The notes below the pieces were generated by a model. It was not told the origin of the DNA, searched no databases, and saw nothing but the letters and a program-made list of their open reading frames with translations. Position numbers and translations under genes: made by a program. A DNA stretch of 64,000 nt from Salinimicrobium sediminis. Its GTDB lineage: Bacteria > Bacteroidota > Bacteroidia > Flavobacteriales > Flavobacteriaceae. Of this stretch, positions 8,334-17,271 are shown one piece after another. The stretch spans positions 1,054,001 through 1,118,000 of the forward strand of contig NZ_OCMF01000001.1 in the NCBI RefSeq assembly GCF_900215295.1, given 5' to 3'. The first letter of the stretch is position 1. Each line of letters opens with the position of its first letter.

Positions 8334-9384
8334 AAACATCATCATAATTGACCTTAAGTGTAGCAGAGGTAGGATGTGCCTGGCAGGTAAGCACAAGGCC
8401 TTCCTGGATCTCGCTGTCCACGAGGATGGAATTCTTTTCCATTTCGGCGGTACCTTCGGTGATACGGGCAACACAGCTGCTGCAAATTCCGCCCTGGCAG
8501 GAGTAAGGAACATCAAGGCCGTTGTCTAAAGCTGCCTGCAGTACTGTTTGGTTTTTAGGCATGCTAAGTACTATTTCCTCGTCATCTACAGTGATGGTAA
8601 GCTCGGTATCCCCTTCCAGATTTGAAGTTACTTCTCCTTCAACTTCAGTATTGAAAAGTTCAAAAAGGATCTGCTCTTTTCTGATGTTTTGCTTCAGCAG
8701 GATCTCGGTGACTTTGTTGATCATGTCTTCTGGCCCGCATAAGTAGAAACGGGTGAAGCTGGTGTCCTTGAACCTGTTCTTGAGCACATAATTGACGGTA
8801 CTTTCATCGATCCTTCCGTAATGAGAGTCCTCTTCTTTGGTACGGCTATAGACAAATTCAACAAAGAGCCTGTCAGGATGTTTCATCTGCAGCTCCAGTA
8901 GTTCCTTAAAGAAGATTGTTTCATCTGGAGTGCGGTTCCCGTATACCAGCACGAACCTGCTGTGTTTTTCCTGCAGCAGAACACTCTTTATGATCGAAAG
9001 TACAGGAGTGATCCCACTACCGGCAGCAAAAGCCGCATAGGTGTGTGGATGACCATCTTGAACCGGCTCAAAAACAAATTTTCCTTCGGGAGGGTGTACT
9101 TCAAGCACATCTCCGGCCTTCAATTTATTGTTTGCAATAACCGAAAATGTTCCGCCTTCAACCTCCTTTACCGTTACCTTAAAGGTTTCATCTGATGGAG
9201 GGGTGCAAATTGAGTAGGCGCGGCGTACTTCCTTACCTTCAATGTTGGTTTTAACAGTTATATATTGTCCTGCTTTAAAAGAAAATTCAGTTTTTAATTC
9301 CTGCGGTATTTCAAATTCGAGGCTTACTGCCTGCTCGGTTTCCCTGATGATATTTTTGATCTTTAACGGAAAGAATTTGCTCAT
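8332..9384 (-). CDS. Ferredoxin-NADP reductase-like flavoprotein with C-terminal 2Fe-2S domain
   Basis: A 350-residue electron-transfer protein of the PaaE/Hmp-like class. The FAD domain carries RAYSIC (55-60), the NAD(P) domain carries GSGITPVLS, and a plant-type ferredoxin domain has cysteines at about 296, 301, 304 and 334 (C-x4-C-x2-C-x29-C). I place the start at MSKFFPLKIKNI (ATG 9382-9384); the longer reading adds 36 residues that would cover the promoter. PaaE is the best-known relative, but no phenylacetyl-CoA oxygenase genes are here, so the oxygenase or desaturase partner is unknown. A promoter lies immediately upstream, and a strong terminator sits downstream. Confidence 0.85.
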   Translation of the reverse strand: MSKFFPLKIKNIIRETEQAVSLEFEIPQELKTEFSFKAGQYITVKTNIEGKEVRRAYSICTPPSDETFKVTVKEVEGGTFSVIANNKLKAGDVLEVHPPEGKFVFEPVQDGHPHTYAAFAAGSGITPVLSIIKSVLLQEKHSRFVLVYGNRTPDETIFFKELLELQMKHPDRLFVEFVYSRTKEEDSHYGRIDESTVNYVLKNRFKDTSFTRFYLCGPEDMINKVTEILLKQNIRKEQILFELFNTEVEGEVTSNLEGDTELTITVDDEEIVLSMPKNQTVLQAALDNGLDVPYSCQGGICSSCVARITEGTAEMEKNSILVDSEIQEGLVLTCQAHPTSATLKVNYDDV

Positions 9385-9400
9385 TTTTTGGTATTTGGTG

Positions 9401-9408
9401 CAAAAGTA
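9401..9408 (-). promoter_or_regulatory. -7 box for the reductase gene
   Basis: On the minus strand this reads TACTTTTG (exact TAnnTTTG), 16 nt before the chosen ATG, which supports the shorter start. A TTTG lies 26 nt further upstream, slightly too far for an ideal -33. Confidence 0.55.
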
Positions 9409-9475
9409 CGAAGTATAGAAATTTTTTTCTGTAACAAAATTGTAAATTTCCCTACTTGTAGTATAAAGCAAAAGC

Positions 9476-10960
9476 ATGTATAAACGATTCATTTCCCTTC
9501 AGTGGAAAGCTTTTTTCCGGTCCGCCAGTCTTGGCAGAAGTTTGGGGCTAAAGATCTTTATGGCCTTTATTGCCATCTATTTTGCCATAGTGTTTCTCTT
9601 GCTTGGAATTGGACTTTACCCCTTACTGAAGGAGGCCTTACCGGAGGAGGAGCCTTTAAATATTGTCAACAGATGGCTGCTCATTTACCTGGGGCTGGAG
9701 TTGATGATGCGGTTCTTTTTGCAGACGCTGCCCGTAATGACAGTGAAGCCCTTGCTTACTTTTCCAATTCCTAAGAAAAAAGTGGTGAATTACATGTTGC
9801 TGCAGTCGCTGTTCTCATTTTTCAACTTTTTGCCGCTGTTATTGATAGTTCCTTTTGCGGTGTTTACTGCTTATAAAGGAGATGCAGGTGCCGCAGCGAT
9901 GGCAGGATGGGCAGTTGCAGTATACGGCCTGGTGCTTTGTGTGAATTATATGAATTTCCTGCTTAAAAAGAAATTTGCAGATAATCTAAAGGCTTTATTG
10001 CCATATTTGGTTTTAATTCTTGTGCTGTATGCACTGGAACACTTTGAAATTTTCAGTATTACAGAACTTGTAGCCTCGGGAATGGAAGCGGTGCTAGAAA
10101 TGCCATTTTTGGCAGTTATTCCACTGCTTTTGCTGATTGCTTTGTACAAATGGAATCAAAATGTGCTTCTGAAAAGATTTTACCTGGACGAATCTCTAAA
10201 AGGAAAGGTTACTCTAGCTAAATCTCAGGATTTTCAATGGCTTCGGAAGTTTGGGGATATCGCTCCATTCTTGCAGCTCGACCTGAAGCTTATCTGGAGG
10301 AACAAGCGGCCGCGATCTCTAATCTTCATTTCACTGCTCATCATGGGTTATGGAATGATCTTTTATCCTAATGATGCTTACCAGGACATGCAGGCGTTTT
10401 TTGTATTTGTGGGAATCTTCATGACCGGCATCTTCATGATCAACTTTGGACAGTTTATTCCCGCTTGGGATTCTTCCTACTACTCAATGATGATGTCTCA
10501 AAACATTCCTCTTAAGCAATATCTTAATTCTAAAGCAGCATTAATTATTTTCAGCATCGTACTTCTCACTATTCTTACTACTCCCTATGTGTATTTTGGG
10601 TATAATGTTTTGATCATTAATCTTGCCTGTGCCGTTTATAATATCGGGGTCAATGTTCCTGTACTTCTGCTGGCAGGCTCCTATAACCGTAAGCGCATAG
10701 ATCTGGAGAAAAGTCCCTTTATGAACTATCAGGGTACGGGAGCGGCACAATGGCTTATCGCGCTTCCGCTTATGGTGATTCCAATTTTAATATTCTGGCT
10801 CCTTAATAAATTTATTTCCTTTGATGTCGCAGTGATCACCCTGGCGGCTCTGGGCTTTATAGGGATCCTGTTTAGAAGTATCATTATGGACATGATCGCG
10901 CAGTCGTACAAAAAGAATAAATATGCCATGATCAATGGCTTTAAACAAACCGGCGAATAA
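9476..10960 (+). CDS. DUF5687 family ABC-type permease
   Basis: A 494-residue polytopic inner-membrane protein with about ten helices and long Leu/Ile/Phe-rich segments. It starts MYKRFISLQWKAFFRSASLG and carries the conserved cytosolic region KKKVVNYMLLQ. It matches the Bacteroidota DUF5687 family, which I know as the membrane half of a two-gene ABC system. The ATP-binding partner starts 1 nt after its stop, so translation is probably coupled. The substrate is unknown. The gene diverges from the reductase gene, and its leader sits in the shared 90-bp region. Confidence 0.8.
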   Translation: MYKRFISLQWKAFFRSASLGRSLGLKIFMAFIAIYFAIVFLLLGIGLYPLLKEALPEEEPLNIVNRWLLIYLGLELMMRFFLQTLPVMTVKPLLTFPIPKKKVVNYMLLQSLFSFFNFLPLLLIVPFAVFTAYKGDAGAAAMAGWAVAVYGLVLCVNYMNFLLKKKFADNLKALLPYLVLILVLYALEHFEIFSITELVASGMEAVLEMPFLAVIPLLLLIALYKWNQNVLLKRFYLDESLKGKVTLAKSQDFQWLRKFGDIAPFLQLDLKLIWRNKRPRSLIFISLLIMGYGMIFYPNDAYQDMQAFFVFVGIFMTGIFMINFGQFIPAWDSSYYSMMMSQNIPLKQYLNSKAALIIFSIVLLTILTTPYVYFGYNVLIINLACAVYNIGVNVPVLLLAGSYNRKRIDLEKSPFMNYQGTGAAQWLIALPLMVIPILIFWLLNKFISFDVAVITLAALGFIGILFRSIIMDMIAQSYKKNKYAMINGFKQTGE

Positions 10961-10961
10961 G

Positions 10962-11702
10962 ATGATAACAGTTACTAATCTTTCGAAAGTTTACAATGGC
11001 ACCTGTGTGCTTAATATTGAACATCTTGAAATTCCGCGGGGTCAGAGTTTTGGTTTGGTTGGAAATAACGGGGCGGGAAAAACCACATTTTTCAGCTTGC
11101 TGTTAGACCTTATTCAACCCACGACCGGAAATGTTTTCAACAATGAGATCACTGTTAGTCAGAGTGAAGAATGGAAACCTTTTACTTCCTCTTTTATCGA
11201 TGAGAGTTTTTTGATTGGCTATCTCACACCCGAAGAGTACTTCAATTTTGTAGGAGATCTGCGGAACCGTAATAAAGCGGATGTGGCTGCCTTTCTTAAG
11301 AATTTTGAGGACTTCTTCAACGGGGAGATCCTGGGCAGGAATAAATACCTGAGGGATCTTTCAAAGGGGAATCAGAAAAAAGTGGGAATCGTAGCAGCGC
11401 TTATTGGAGAGCCCGAAGTAGTCATTCTTGATGAGCCCTTTGCCAATCTCGATCCCACTACGCAGATCCGCCTGAAGGCACTGATTAGGGACCTTTCTGA
11501 AAAATCAGAAATGACCATTCTAATTTCCAGCCATGACCTTATTCATGTTACCGAGGTTTGTGAACGTATCGTGGTGCTGGATAAAGGCCTGGTGGTAAAT
11601 GATATTAAAACTTCTGAAGCTACCCTTAAAGAACTGGAGCAGTACTTTGCAGGTGGATATGCTAAAGAAGTTAAGGAGTCGTCTGAGGCAGAGAACATCT
11701 AA
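10962..11702 (+). CDS. ABC transporter ATP-binding protein
   Basis: A 246-residue ATPase subunit of an exporter, partner of the DUF5687 permease. Walker A GNNGAGKT is at residues 34-41 and Walker B (VVILDEPFANLDP) near 150-162. The signature loop reads LSKGNQKK instead of LSGGQ, a common variant in ABC-2 type exporters. The H-loop is in SSHDLIHV. I take the ATG at 10962, 1 nt after the permease stop, since it opens the canonical first strand MITVTNLSKVYNG; an upstream in-frame ATG lies inside the permease gene. The C-terminal ~40 residues are acidic. Confidence 0.9.
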   Translation: MITVTNLSKVYNGTCVLNIEHLEIPRGQSFGLVGNNGAGKTTFFSLLLDLIQPTTGNVFNNEITVSQSEEWKPFTSSFIDESFLIGYLTPEEYFNFVGDLRNRNKADVAAFLKNFEDFFNGEILGRNKYLRDLSKGNQKKVGIVAALIGEPEVVILDEPFANLDPTTQIRLKALIRDLSEKSEMTILISSHDLIHVTEVCERIVVLDKGLVVNDIKTSEATLKELEQYFAGGYAKEVKESSEAENI

Positions 11703-11705
11703 ACC

Positions 11706-12000
11706 ATGGTTGTACGCATCTGGCACGGCATTACCAGCAGGGGAAATGCTGCGGCATATGAGAGCTGGTGACGACAAAGATCTTTAGAGATATTGAAGCC
11801 AACACCGGTAGGCTTTGAAGGTGTGCAATTGTTGAAGAGGAAAATGCCTGAAGGAGTATACATTCCCACGATGATCTGGTTTCGGGTTTTGGAAACCCTC
11901 AAAAAACTCGTTGGGGAAGATTACGACACGGCATATGTGCCTTAAGAAGCCAGAAAACTTTTACTATGTGATGTCCCAACAGTTCCCATTCCAGACTTAT
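11706..12000 (+). pseudogene. Decayed antibiotic-biosynthesis-monooxygenase (ABM) family gene
   Basis: Reading from the ATG at 11706 gives MVVRIWHGITSRGNAAAYES, the recognisable start of a small ABM-fold protein. It is followed by an in-frame TGA, then more of the same fold in the same frame (PTPVGFEGVQLLKRKMPEGV and ETLKKLVGEDYDTAYVP), then an in-frame TAA and a poorly matching tail. Intact relatives are about 100 residues, so one fold is spread over this interval with two stops. From ~11990 to 12093 a +1-shifted frame reads SGREADFSKIREYINGLQEK, which may be the tail of another small gene or chance. The rest, to 12189, shows nothing I can name. Confidence 0.6.
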
Positions 12001-12189
12001 CTATTTTTCAAAGAGCTGAGATCAGGTCGTGAAGCAGACTTTTCCAAGATCAGGGAATACATAAATGGATTGCAGGAAAAGTTTCCCTTATAAGCACTCA
12101 AACCAGCCCGAAAAAAATACCTATTTTTACTTTTCCCAATAATAATTGCGACGCATATAAGTTATTGCTAATAAGAAGAATCTGCAGAT

Positions 12190-14721
12190 TTGAGAGTATT
12201 TATAAAAGTTACTGCCATCTTTATCCTGTTGGTTGCCATAACAGGTTGCTCAAGAAAGAAGAACACTTTTCTTAACCGCAACTGGCATGCTGTAACTGCA
12301 GAATATAACACGCTCTATAACGGAAATCTTGCGCTGGACCTTGGAGTTGAGGCGTTAAACGAGAGTTATCTCGATAATTACTGGGGTATATTGCCGGTTG
12401 AGCGAATGGAGATCCGGGAGGAGGTGCTGGCGCCGGGAGAAAGCCTGAACCCTAATTTTGCAGTAGCCGAAGAAAAAGCAGTAAAGGCCATTCAGCGGCA
12501 TTCCATGTTGATTGAAGGTTCCGAGAAGAATCCACAGATCGATGAAGCTTATCTTTTACTGGGAAAGGCGCGATATTATGACCAGCGTTTTGTTCCTGCT
12601 TTAGAAGCTTTCAATTATATACTTCACAAATATCCACTTAGTAATACCATCAATGAGGCAAGGGTATGGCGGGAGAAAACCCACATGCGCCTGGAATTCG
12701 ATGAACTTGCCATTCGAAATCTAAAAAAGATCCTTGAAAGTGAGCGCCTGGAGAAGGAGAATAGGGCAGAGGCTTCTGCTGCTCTTGCGCAGGCATACAT
12801 AAATATTGGTGTACAAGATAGTGCTCTGGCGCATATTAAAACTGCTGCTCAATTGACCCCTGAGAAAAATAAAGAAGGCAGATACTGGTATATCACCGGG
12901 CAGCTTTATGATATACTGGGTAAACCCGATAGTGCTTCCATGGCCTTTAATGAGGTGATCGATCTGAATCGTAAGATCCCAAGGATTTATCTTGTTAATG
13001 CCATGATAAGGCAAATAGAATATATGGATGCCACTGCAGGAGAGAAGGCAATGGTGCTGGAACAACTTAATGATCTCGCCATAGACCGGGAGAACAGGCC
13101 TTACCTTGATAAGATCTATTTTCAGCTTGCAGAGTTCCATTATCAGCAGGATTCTACAGAACTTGCCATAGATTACTACAACCGTTCCCTTCGCACCCCT
13201 TCAAATAATTCCTATTTGCAATCTCTGGATTATGAAACCCTGGGGAATATCAATTTTGATGCTGCACTTTTTGAAGTGGCAGGGGCGTATTATGACAGCA
13301 CCTTGATGAAGCTGCCGGAAAATAGCCGGGAATATAGAATAATCAGTCGTAAGAGAGATAACCTGGATGATGTGATCTATTATGAAAATCTTGCTCAGGA
13401 AGCCGACAGTATTCTTTACCTCGCCTCTCTTTCTGAAGAAGAACAGATAAAATATTTCAATGATTTCACAACCGAATTAAAGGAAAAGGCCACAAGTGAA
13501 GCTGAAAGACCGGCACAACAGGCAGCTGCCCAAAATTTCTTTGAGAACAAACGTCCCGCTATGCCGGGAGTGCCAAATCCAGGTTCATCTTTCTATTTTT
13601 ATAATCCAACGGCGGTGGCTTACGGGAAACAGGAATTCTTCAGGACCTGGGGAGACAGGGAGTTGGTGGATAACTGGCGCACCCAAAGAGCAGGAGGTGC
13701 AGGAGCAGGGCTGGATGTGCAGGGAATTACAGATCTGGTTGAAAATGATCCACGATTTGATCCTAAAACATATATAGCGACAATTCCGAAAGATCAGGTG
13801 ATTTTAGACAGTCTTAAGAGCGATCTCAATTTTGCGAGTTATCAGCTGGGGTTGATCTACAGGGAAAAATTTAACGAAAATGAACTTGCGGCTCAAAGGC
13901 TGGAATTCCTTATCAACAATGATCCTGAAGAAAGATTGCTGCTTCCGGCAAAGTATAATTTGTATAAGATATATTCAGAACTTGAAATGGCCGCTAAAGC
14001 ACAAGCTGTCAAAAATGATATTTTAAGCAGGTATCCCGATTCCCGATATGCTGCTATTCTTCAAAATCCCGAAAGTCTTATGCGGGATGAAAATAATCCC
14101 ACTGCTATATACGAAGAGCTTTATAAAAAATATGAGGCACAGGAATATGAGGTTGTGATCGCTGAAAGTGAGGAATTGATCATTCAATTTACCGGTGATG
14201 AGATCGTTCCGAAGCTGGAGCTTTTAAAGGCTATGGCGGCAGGACGTTTATATGGCTATGAAAAATACAGGGAGAACCTTAGTTATGTTGCCTTGAATTA
14301 CCCGCAAACAGAAGAAGGAAAAAAAGCACAGGAACTGCTGAACACTGCCTTACCTTCCCTTGCGGCTTCTCAGTTTTCTCCGGACTCCATTGGGGAATCC
14401 TTTAAGCTTCTGTTTCCCTTTCAAAAAGCTGAAAAAGAAGCAGCTTTGGATCTAAAGGAAAAAATTTCAGGAATACTGGAGGAGTTAAATTATCCCCAGG
14501 AGATTTCTTTAGATGTCTATAATGAGCAGCAGGATTTTGTGGTGGTGCACGGGTTTACTTCTGCAGCAAGGGCAGAAGGCTTTGCAGAAATGCTCCAAAA
14601 CAATGATAAATTCCGAATTGATAAAAAATCTTTTTATATTTCGACCCCAAATTACCGGATCGCCCAGATCCACAAAAACATAGAAACCTACTTAAATTCA
14701 TTAAACACCCCCTCACAGTAA
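12190..14721 (+). CDS. porW/sprE: PorW/SprE-type lipoprotein of the type IX secretion and gliding system
   Basis: An 843-residue lipoprotein with TPR-like helical repeats. The signal peptide ends in the lipobox AITGC (Cys about residue 20). The block KKNTFLNRNWHAVTAEYNTL, then YNGNLALDLGVEAL, is typical of SprE (Flavobacterium johnsoniae) and PorW (Porphyromonas gingivalis), which are needed for type IX secretion and, in gliders, for surface motility. TPR-like pairs run roughly from residue 110 to 420 and again from 530 to 720. The start is a TTG, since no ATG precedes the signal peptide. The bactofilin start codon overlaps its stop by 1 nt, so it heads the operon that continues into the ATP synthase genes. 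Confidence 0.85.
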   Translation: MRVFIKVTAIFILLVAITGCSRKKNTFLNRNWHAVTAEYNTLYNGNLALDLGVEALNESYLDNYWGILPVERMEIREEVLAPGESLNPNFAVAEEKAVKAIQRHSMLIEGSEKNPQIDEAYLLLGKARYYDQRFVPALEAFNYILHKYPLSNTINEARVWREKTHMRLEFDELAIRNLKKILESERLEKENRAEASAALAQAYINIGVQDSALAHIKTAAQLTPEKNKEGRYWYITGQLYDILGKPDSASMAFNEVIDLNRKIPRIYLVNAMIRQIEYMDATAGEKAMVLEQLNDLAIDRENRPYLDKIYFQLAEFHYQQDSTELAIDYYNRSLRTPSNNSYLQSLDYETLGNINFDAALFEVAGAYYDSTLMKLPENSREYRIISRKRDNLDDVIYYENLAQEADSILYLASLSEEEQIKYFNDFTTELKEKATSEAERPAQQAAAQNFFENKRPAMPGVPNPGSSFYFYNPTAVAYGKQEFFRTWGDRELVDNWRTQRAGGAGAGLDVQGITDLVENDPRFDPKTYIATIPKDQVILDSLKSDLNFASYQLGLIYREKFNENELAAQRLEFLINNDPEERLLLPAKYNLYKIYSELEMAAKAQAVKNDILSRYPDSRYAAILQNPESLMRDENNPTAIYEELYKKYEAQEYEVVIAESEELIIQFTGDEIVPKLELLKAMAAGRLYGYEKYRENLSYVALNYPQTEEGKKAQELLNTALPSLAASQFSPDSIGESFKLLFPFQKAEKEAALDLKEKISGILEELNYPQEISLDVYNEQQDFVVVHGFTSAARAEGFAEMLQNNDKFRIDKKSFYISTPNYRIAQIHKNIETYLNSLNTPSQ

Positions 14722-15137
14722 TGTTTAATCAGGAAAAAAAGGCAAAAGCCCCGGCAGAATTCAGTAAAGAACAAAATAAGATCGCTCCGGGAACAAAGGT
14801 CATTGGCGACATACAGGCAAAAGGCGGTTTCCGCATAGATGGTTGTGTAGAAGGCACTGTTAAGACACCCGGCAAAGTGGTGATAGGAAAGGAAGGTAGT
14901 GTCAAGGGAGAACTGGAGTGTGAAAATGCAGATATTGAAGGAAAGTTTACGGGTAAACTAAACATTTCCGGCACCTTAAGTCTTAGAAGTTCAGCCTTAA
15001 TTGAAGGGGAAGCTACTGTATCAAAGCTGGCGGTGGAACCCGGCGCCACTTTTAATGCAACCTGCGCGATGCGTGGCGGAGTAAAAGCTATTCATCATGA
15101 AAGAGGAGAAGGACAACAACAAGAGAAGTCAGCTTAA
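14721..15137 (+). CDS. Bactofilin family polymer-forming cytoskeletal protein
   Basis: A 138-residue protein that should form a right-handed beta-helix and polymerise without nucleotide, as bactofilins do. The repeats are visible: GTKVIGDIQAKGGFRIDGCV, then VEGTVKTPGKVVIGKEGSVK, then CENADIEGKFTGKLNISGTL. Short unstructured ends flank the core. It starts on the stop codon of porW/sprE (TAATG) and its 3' end overlaps the AtpZ/AtpI-like gene by 41 bp, so all three are translationally linked. Bactofilins usually guide local cell-wall or envelope machinery; the T9SS link here is positional only. Confidence 0.9.
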   Translation: MFNQEKKAKAPAEFSKEQNKIAPGTKVIGDIQAKGGFRIDGCVEGTVKTPGKVVIGKEGSVKGELECENADIEGKFTGKLNISGTLSLRSSALIEGEATVSKLAVEPGATFNATCAMRGGVKAIHHERGEGQQQEKSA

Positions 15138-15327
15138 GAACTGGGCGATCTTTTCGGGGATTGCATTCCAGATGGGTGCCACGATCTTCGTTTGCGCCTG
15201 GATTGGAAGAAAGCTCGACGAGCGATATCCAATGGAAAAGAATTGGTTCACAATTGGATTTGTTCTCTTTGGTTTGGTGGCTTCCGTTTACGTGGTGCTA
15301 AAACAGCTAAAACGTTACAATAATTGA
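15097..15327 (+). CDS. AtpZ/AtpI family small membrane protein
   Basis: A 76-residue protein with two membrane helices (NWAIFSGIAFQMGATIFVCA and WFTIGFVLFGLVASVYVVLK) separated by IGRKLDERYP, the signature of the AtpZ/AtpI group. These proteins precede ATP synthase operons and are linked to c-ring assembly or Mg2+ uptake in some species. The charged N-terminus (KEEKDNNKRSQ) overlaps the bactofilin C-terminus in another frame. The stop TGA shares bases with the next ATG. Confidence 0.88.
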   Translation: MKEEKDNNKRSQLKNWAIFSGIAFQMGATIFVCAWIGRKLDERYPMEKNWFTIGFVLFGLVASVYVVLKQLKRYNN

Positions 15328-15719
15328 TGTTTAACGGCCTCCTGAAGTTTAGCTTCTACCTTTTTCTTACGGCGGGAGCCAGTTATGCTCTGCATTACAC
15401 CGCCCTTCATTTTCTTGAGCTGGATGCACCCCTGGAGCTTGTGAACTTTGCATACAAGTTCAATATAGGCATCAGCTTCTTATTTACAAGCACAACAATC
15501 CTCTTAAGCGAAAAGCTGAAAGATCAACTGGGGTTCATCTTTTTAATAACAGGTGCTGTAAAGATCGGGATCTTTATCTTCCTCATTAAATCCTCCGGAT
15601 TTTCTACAGACAAATCTGTCTTTTTGCATTTTTTTGTTCCTTATCTGGTATGTGTCATGGTTGAAATTATCTACATCATTAAGATCCTCAACCGTACTAA
15701 CTTCTCAAATGACAGGTAA
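15327..15719 (+). CDS. DUF6168 family membrane protein (ATP synthase I-like position)
   Basis: A 130-residue protein with four predicted membrane helices, starting MFNGLLKFSFYLFLTAGASY. It occupies the slot of AtpI between AtpZ and AtpB. I recognise the Flavobacteriia DUF6168 family. The ATG at 15327 overlaps the previous TGA (TGATG); an in-frame TTG one codon earlier is less likely. Probable role: assembly of the Fo sector, inferred only from position. Confidence 0.78.
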   Translation: MFNGLLKFSFYLFLTAGASYALHYTALHFLELDAPLELVNFAYKFNIGISFLFTSTTILLSEKLKDQLGFIFLITGAVKIGIFIFLIKSSGFSTDKSVFLHFFVPYLVCVMVEIIYIIKILNRTNFSNDR

Positions 15720-15784
15720 TTAGGGGGTTTTGAGCTAAAGGAAACAATTAAGAAGCTTAGGCTATTTTTTTTTATATAATTATG

Positions 15785-15792
15785 TACATTTG
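15785..15792 (+). promoter_or_regulatory. -7 box for atpB
   Basis: TACATTTG is an exact TAnnTTTG match, 34 nt before the atpB ATG in the 107-nt gap after the DUF6168 gene. It suggests that the atp genes have an internal promoter besides read-through from porW/sprE. The -33 region is only T-rich. Confidence 0.55.
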
Positions 15793-15826
15793 CAGCCAAA
15801 TTAAAGGACTGTAATTCACCCGGAAA

Positions 15827-16939
15827 ATGCAAAAGAAAAACGTTGCGAAGTTTTTATTAGCCTGTCTTTTAATGTTTGTGAGCTTTAATTCACAGGCATT
15901 TAGTGTAAAAGAGCCTCAGGAAGGTGGCGATGCAAAGGTAAATACCGAAGAGGAAATTAGCGAATATATTGATCATCACCTTGCAGATTCTCATTATGTG
16001 AATTTCTTTTCTGATGGAGAAACAGGTGCGCACTATGGTTTTTCGCTTCCCGTGATCCTTTGGGATAATGGTTTAAAGGTGTTTTCTTCAGGCAAATTTC
16101 ATCATGGAGAAGATCTTGCCGTAATTGACGGTCAACACTATCGTCTTTACCATTCAAAAATATACAAAACTGACGCCGAGGGAACTATTACCTATGGTGA
16201 AAACGGCTTCCCTGCCAATGAGCGTCCTCTGGATTTTTCGATTACCAAAAATGTGCTTTACATGCTGGTTGTGAGTTTGCTAATGCTTCTGGTATTTGGA
16301 GGCCTGGCAAAACAATACAAAAACAGATCTGTTCCAAAAGGTTCGGGAAGAGTGCTGGAGCCGCTTGTGCTTTATGTGCGTGATGAGATCGCAAAGCCGA
16401 ACATTGGAAAGAACTATAGAAAATATACCGGATTCCTTTTGACTGTTTTCTTCTTCATCTGGATCCTGAATTTACTTGGGATGACTCCGCTTGGGGTGAA
16501 CGTGACTGGAAATATTGCCGTAACAATGGCTTTAGCCCTGATTACATTTTTTATAGTTCAGTTTAGCGGAAATAAAGATTACTGGAAACACATTTTCTGG
16601 ATGCCGGGAGTGCCGTGGCCTATGAAAATCGTTCTTGCGCCTATTGAGGTACTTGGAATGTTCACTAAGCCATTTGCACTTATGATCCGACTTTTTGCGA
16701 ACATGACTGCTGGTCACGTGATCATTATGACCCTTCTTGGATTGATCGTGGTGTTCCAGAACTGGATAGCAGGTCCCGCTTTCTTTGGTTTCACAATATT
16801 CATTTCGATAATAGAATTACTGGTAGCTTTTCTACAGGCATATATCTTCACCTTGCTAAGTGCCCTTTATATAGGGATGGCGGTTGAAGAGCATGATCAT
16901 CATCATCCTGCCGATAATGAAGATATTCCGGTATTATAG
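15827..16939 (+). CDS. atpB: F0F1 ATP synthase subunit a
   Basis: The stator channel subunit in the cytoplasmic membrane. The proton-path arginine is in the conserved MIRLFANMTAGHVIIM region. At 370 residues it is about 100 longer than the E. coli protein because of an N-terminal signal-peptide-like segment (MQKKNVAKFLLACLLMFVSF, ending near QAFSV) and a ~110-residue His-rich periplasmic domain, which I remember as usual for Bacteroidota AtpB. Helices begin near residue 142. The C-terminus is also His-rich (EEHDHHHPAD). Confidence 0.95.
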   Translation: MQKKNVAKFLLACLLMFVSFNSQAFSVKEPQEGGDAKVNTEEEISEYIDHHLADSHYVNFFSDGETGAHYGFSLPVILWDNGLKVFSSGKFHHGEDLAVIDGQHYRLYHSKIYKTDAEGTITYGENGFPANERPLDFSITKNVLYMLVVSLLMLLVFGGLAKQYKNRSVPKGSGRVLEPLVLYVRDEIAKPNIGKNYRKYTGFLLTVFFFIWILNLLGMTPLGVNVTGNIAVTMALALITFFIVQFSGNKDYWKHIFWMPGVPWPMKIVLAPIEVLGMFTKPFALMIRLFANMTAGHVIIMTLLGLIVVFQNWIAGPAFFGFTIFISIIELLVAFLQAYIFTLLSALYIGMAVEEHDHHHPADNEDIPVL

Positions 16940-16983
16940 TATAAAACGATTTAAGAGTAAGTTTAATTTTTAATAAATAAGTA

Positions 16984-17184
16984 ATGGAAGAAGCATTGAA
17001 TTTAGACATGATTGGAGCTGGTTTAATTATTATTGGAGCCGGTTTTGGTCTTGGTAAGATCGGTAGCGCTGCTATGGAAGGGATTGCTCGTCAGCCAGAA
17101 GCTGCAGGAAAAATCCAGACTGCGATGATCATCATCGCGGCACTTTTGGAAGGTGTTGCTTTTGCTGCTCTTTTCGCAGTTTAA
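16984..17184 (+). CDS. atpE: F0F1 ATP synthase subunit c
   Basis: A 66-residue hairpin of two helices that builds the rotor ring. Helix 1 has the glycine-rich GAGLIIIGAGFGLGKIG, the polar loop is ARQPEA, and the ion-binding carboxylate is the Glu in AALLEGVAFAALF. The residue after that Glu is Gly rather than Ser/Thr, which points to proton rather than sodium coupling. A perfect 15-bp hairpin follows the stop and may help raise atpE output over the downstream genes. Confidence 0.96.
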   Translation: MEEALNLDMIGAGLIIIGAGFGLGKIGSAAMEGIARQPEAAGKIQTAMIIIAALLEGVAFAALFAV

Positions 17185-17198
17185 TCGATCAAAAAGCT

Positions 17199-17233
17199 TT
17201 CAAACCTTGCAGCGGTTGGCTGCAAGGTTTGAA
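17199..17233 (+). terminator. Perfect hairpin after atpE (attenuator or mRNA stabiliser)
   Basis: TTCAAACCTTGCAGC pairs without mismatch with GCTGCAAGGTTTGAA around a 5-nt loop. No long T-run follows, so it is more likely a processing or partial-termination site within the operon than a full stop. Its right arm contains CTGCAAGGTTT, shared with hairpins at 44842 and 52186. Confidence 0.6.
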
Positions 17234-17271
17234 TTATTAAAAAATTAAACGGTTTAAGAATTAAATAGAAT

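Noticed and set aside
8332-9384. Phenylacetyl-CoA epoxidase reductase PaaE as a firm call
   Set aside because: Domain order fits, but none of paaABCD is nearby and this architecture serves many oxygenases and desaturases.
16984-17184. Sodium-coupled ATP synthase
   Set aside because: The residue after the ion-binding Glu in subunit c is Gly and the polar Gln/Ser/Thr set of sodium enzymes is not evident, so proton coupling fits better.
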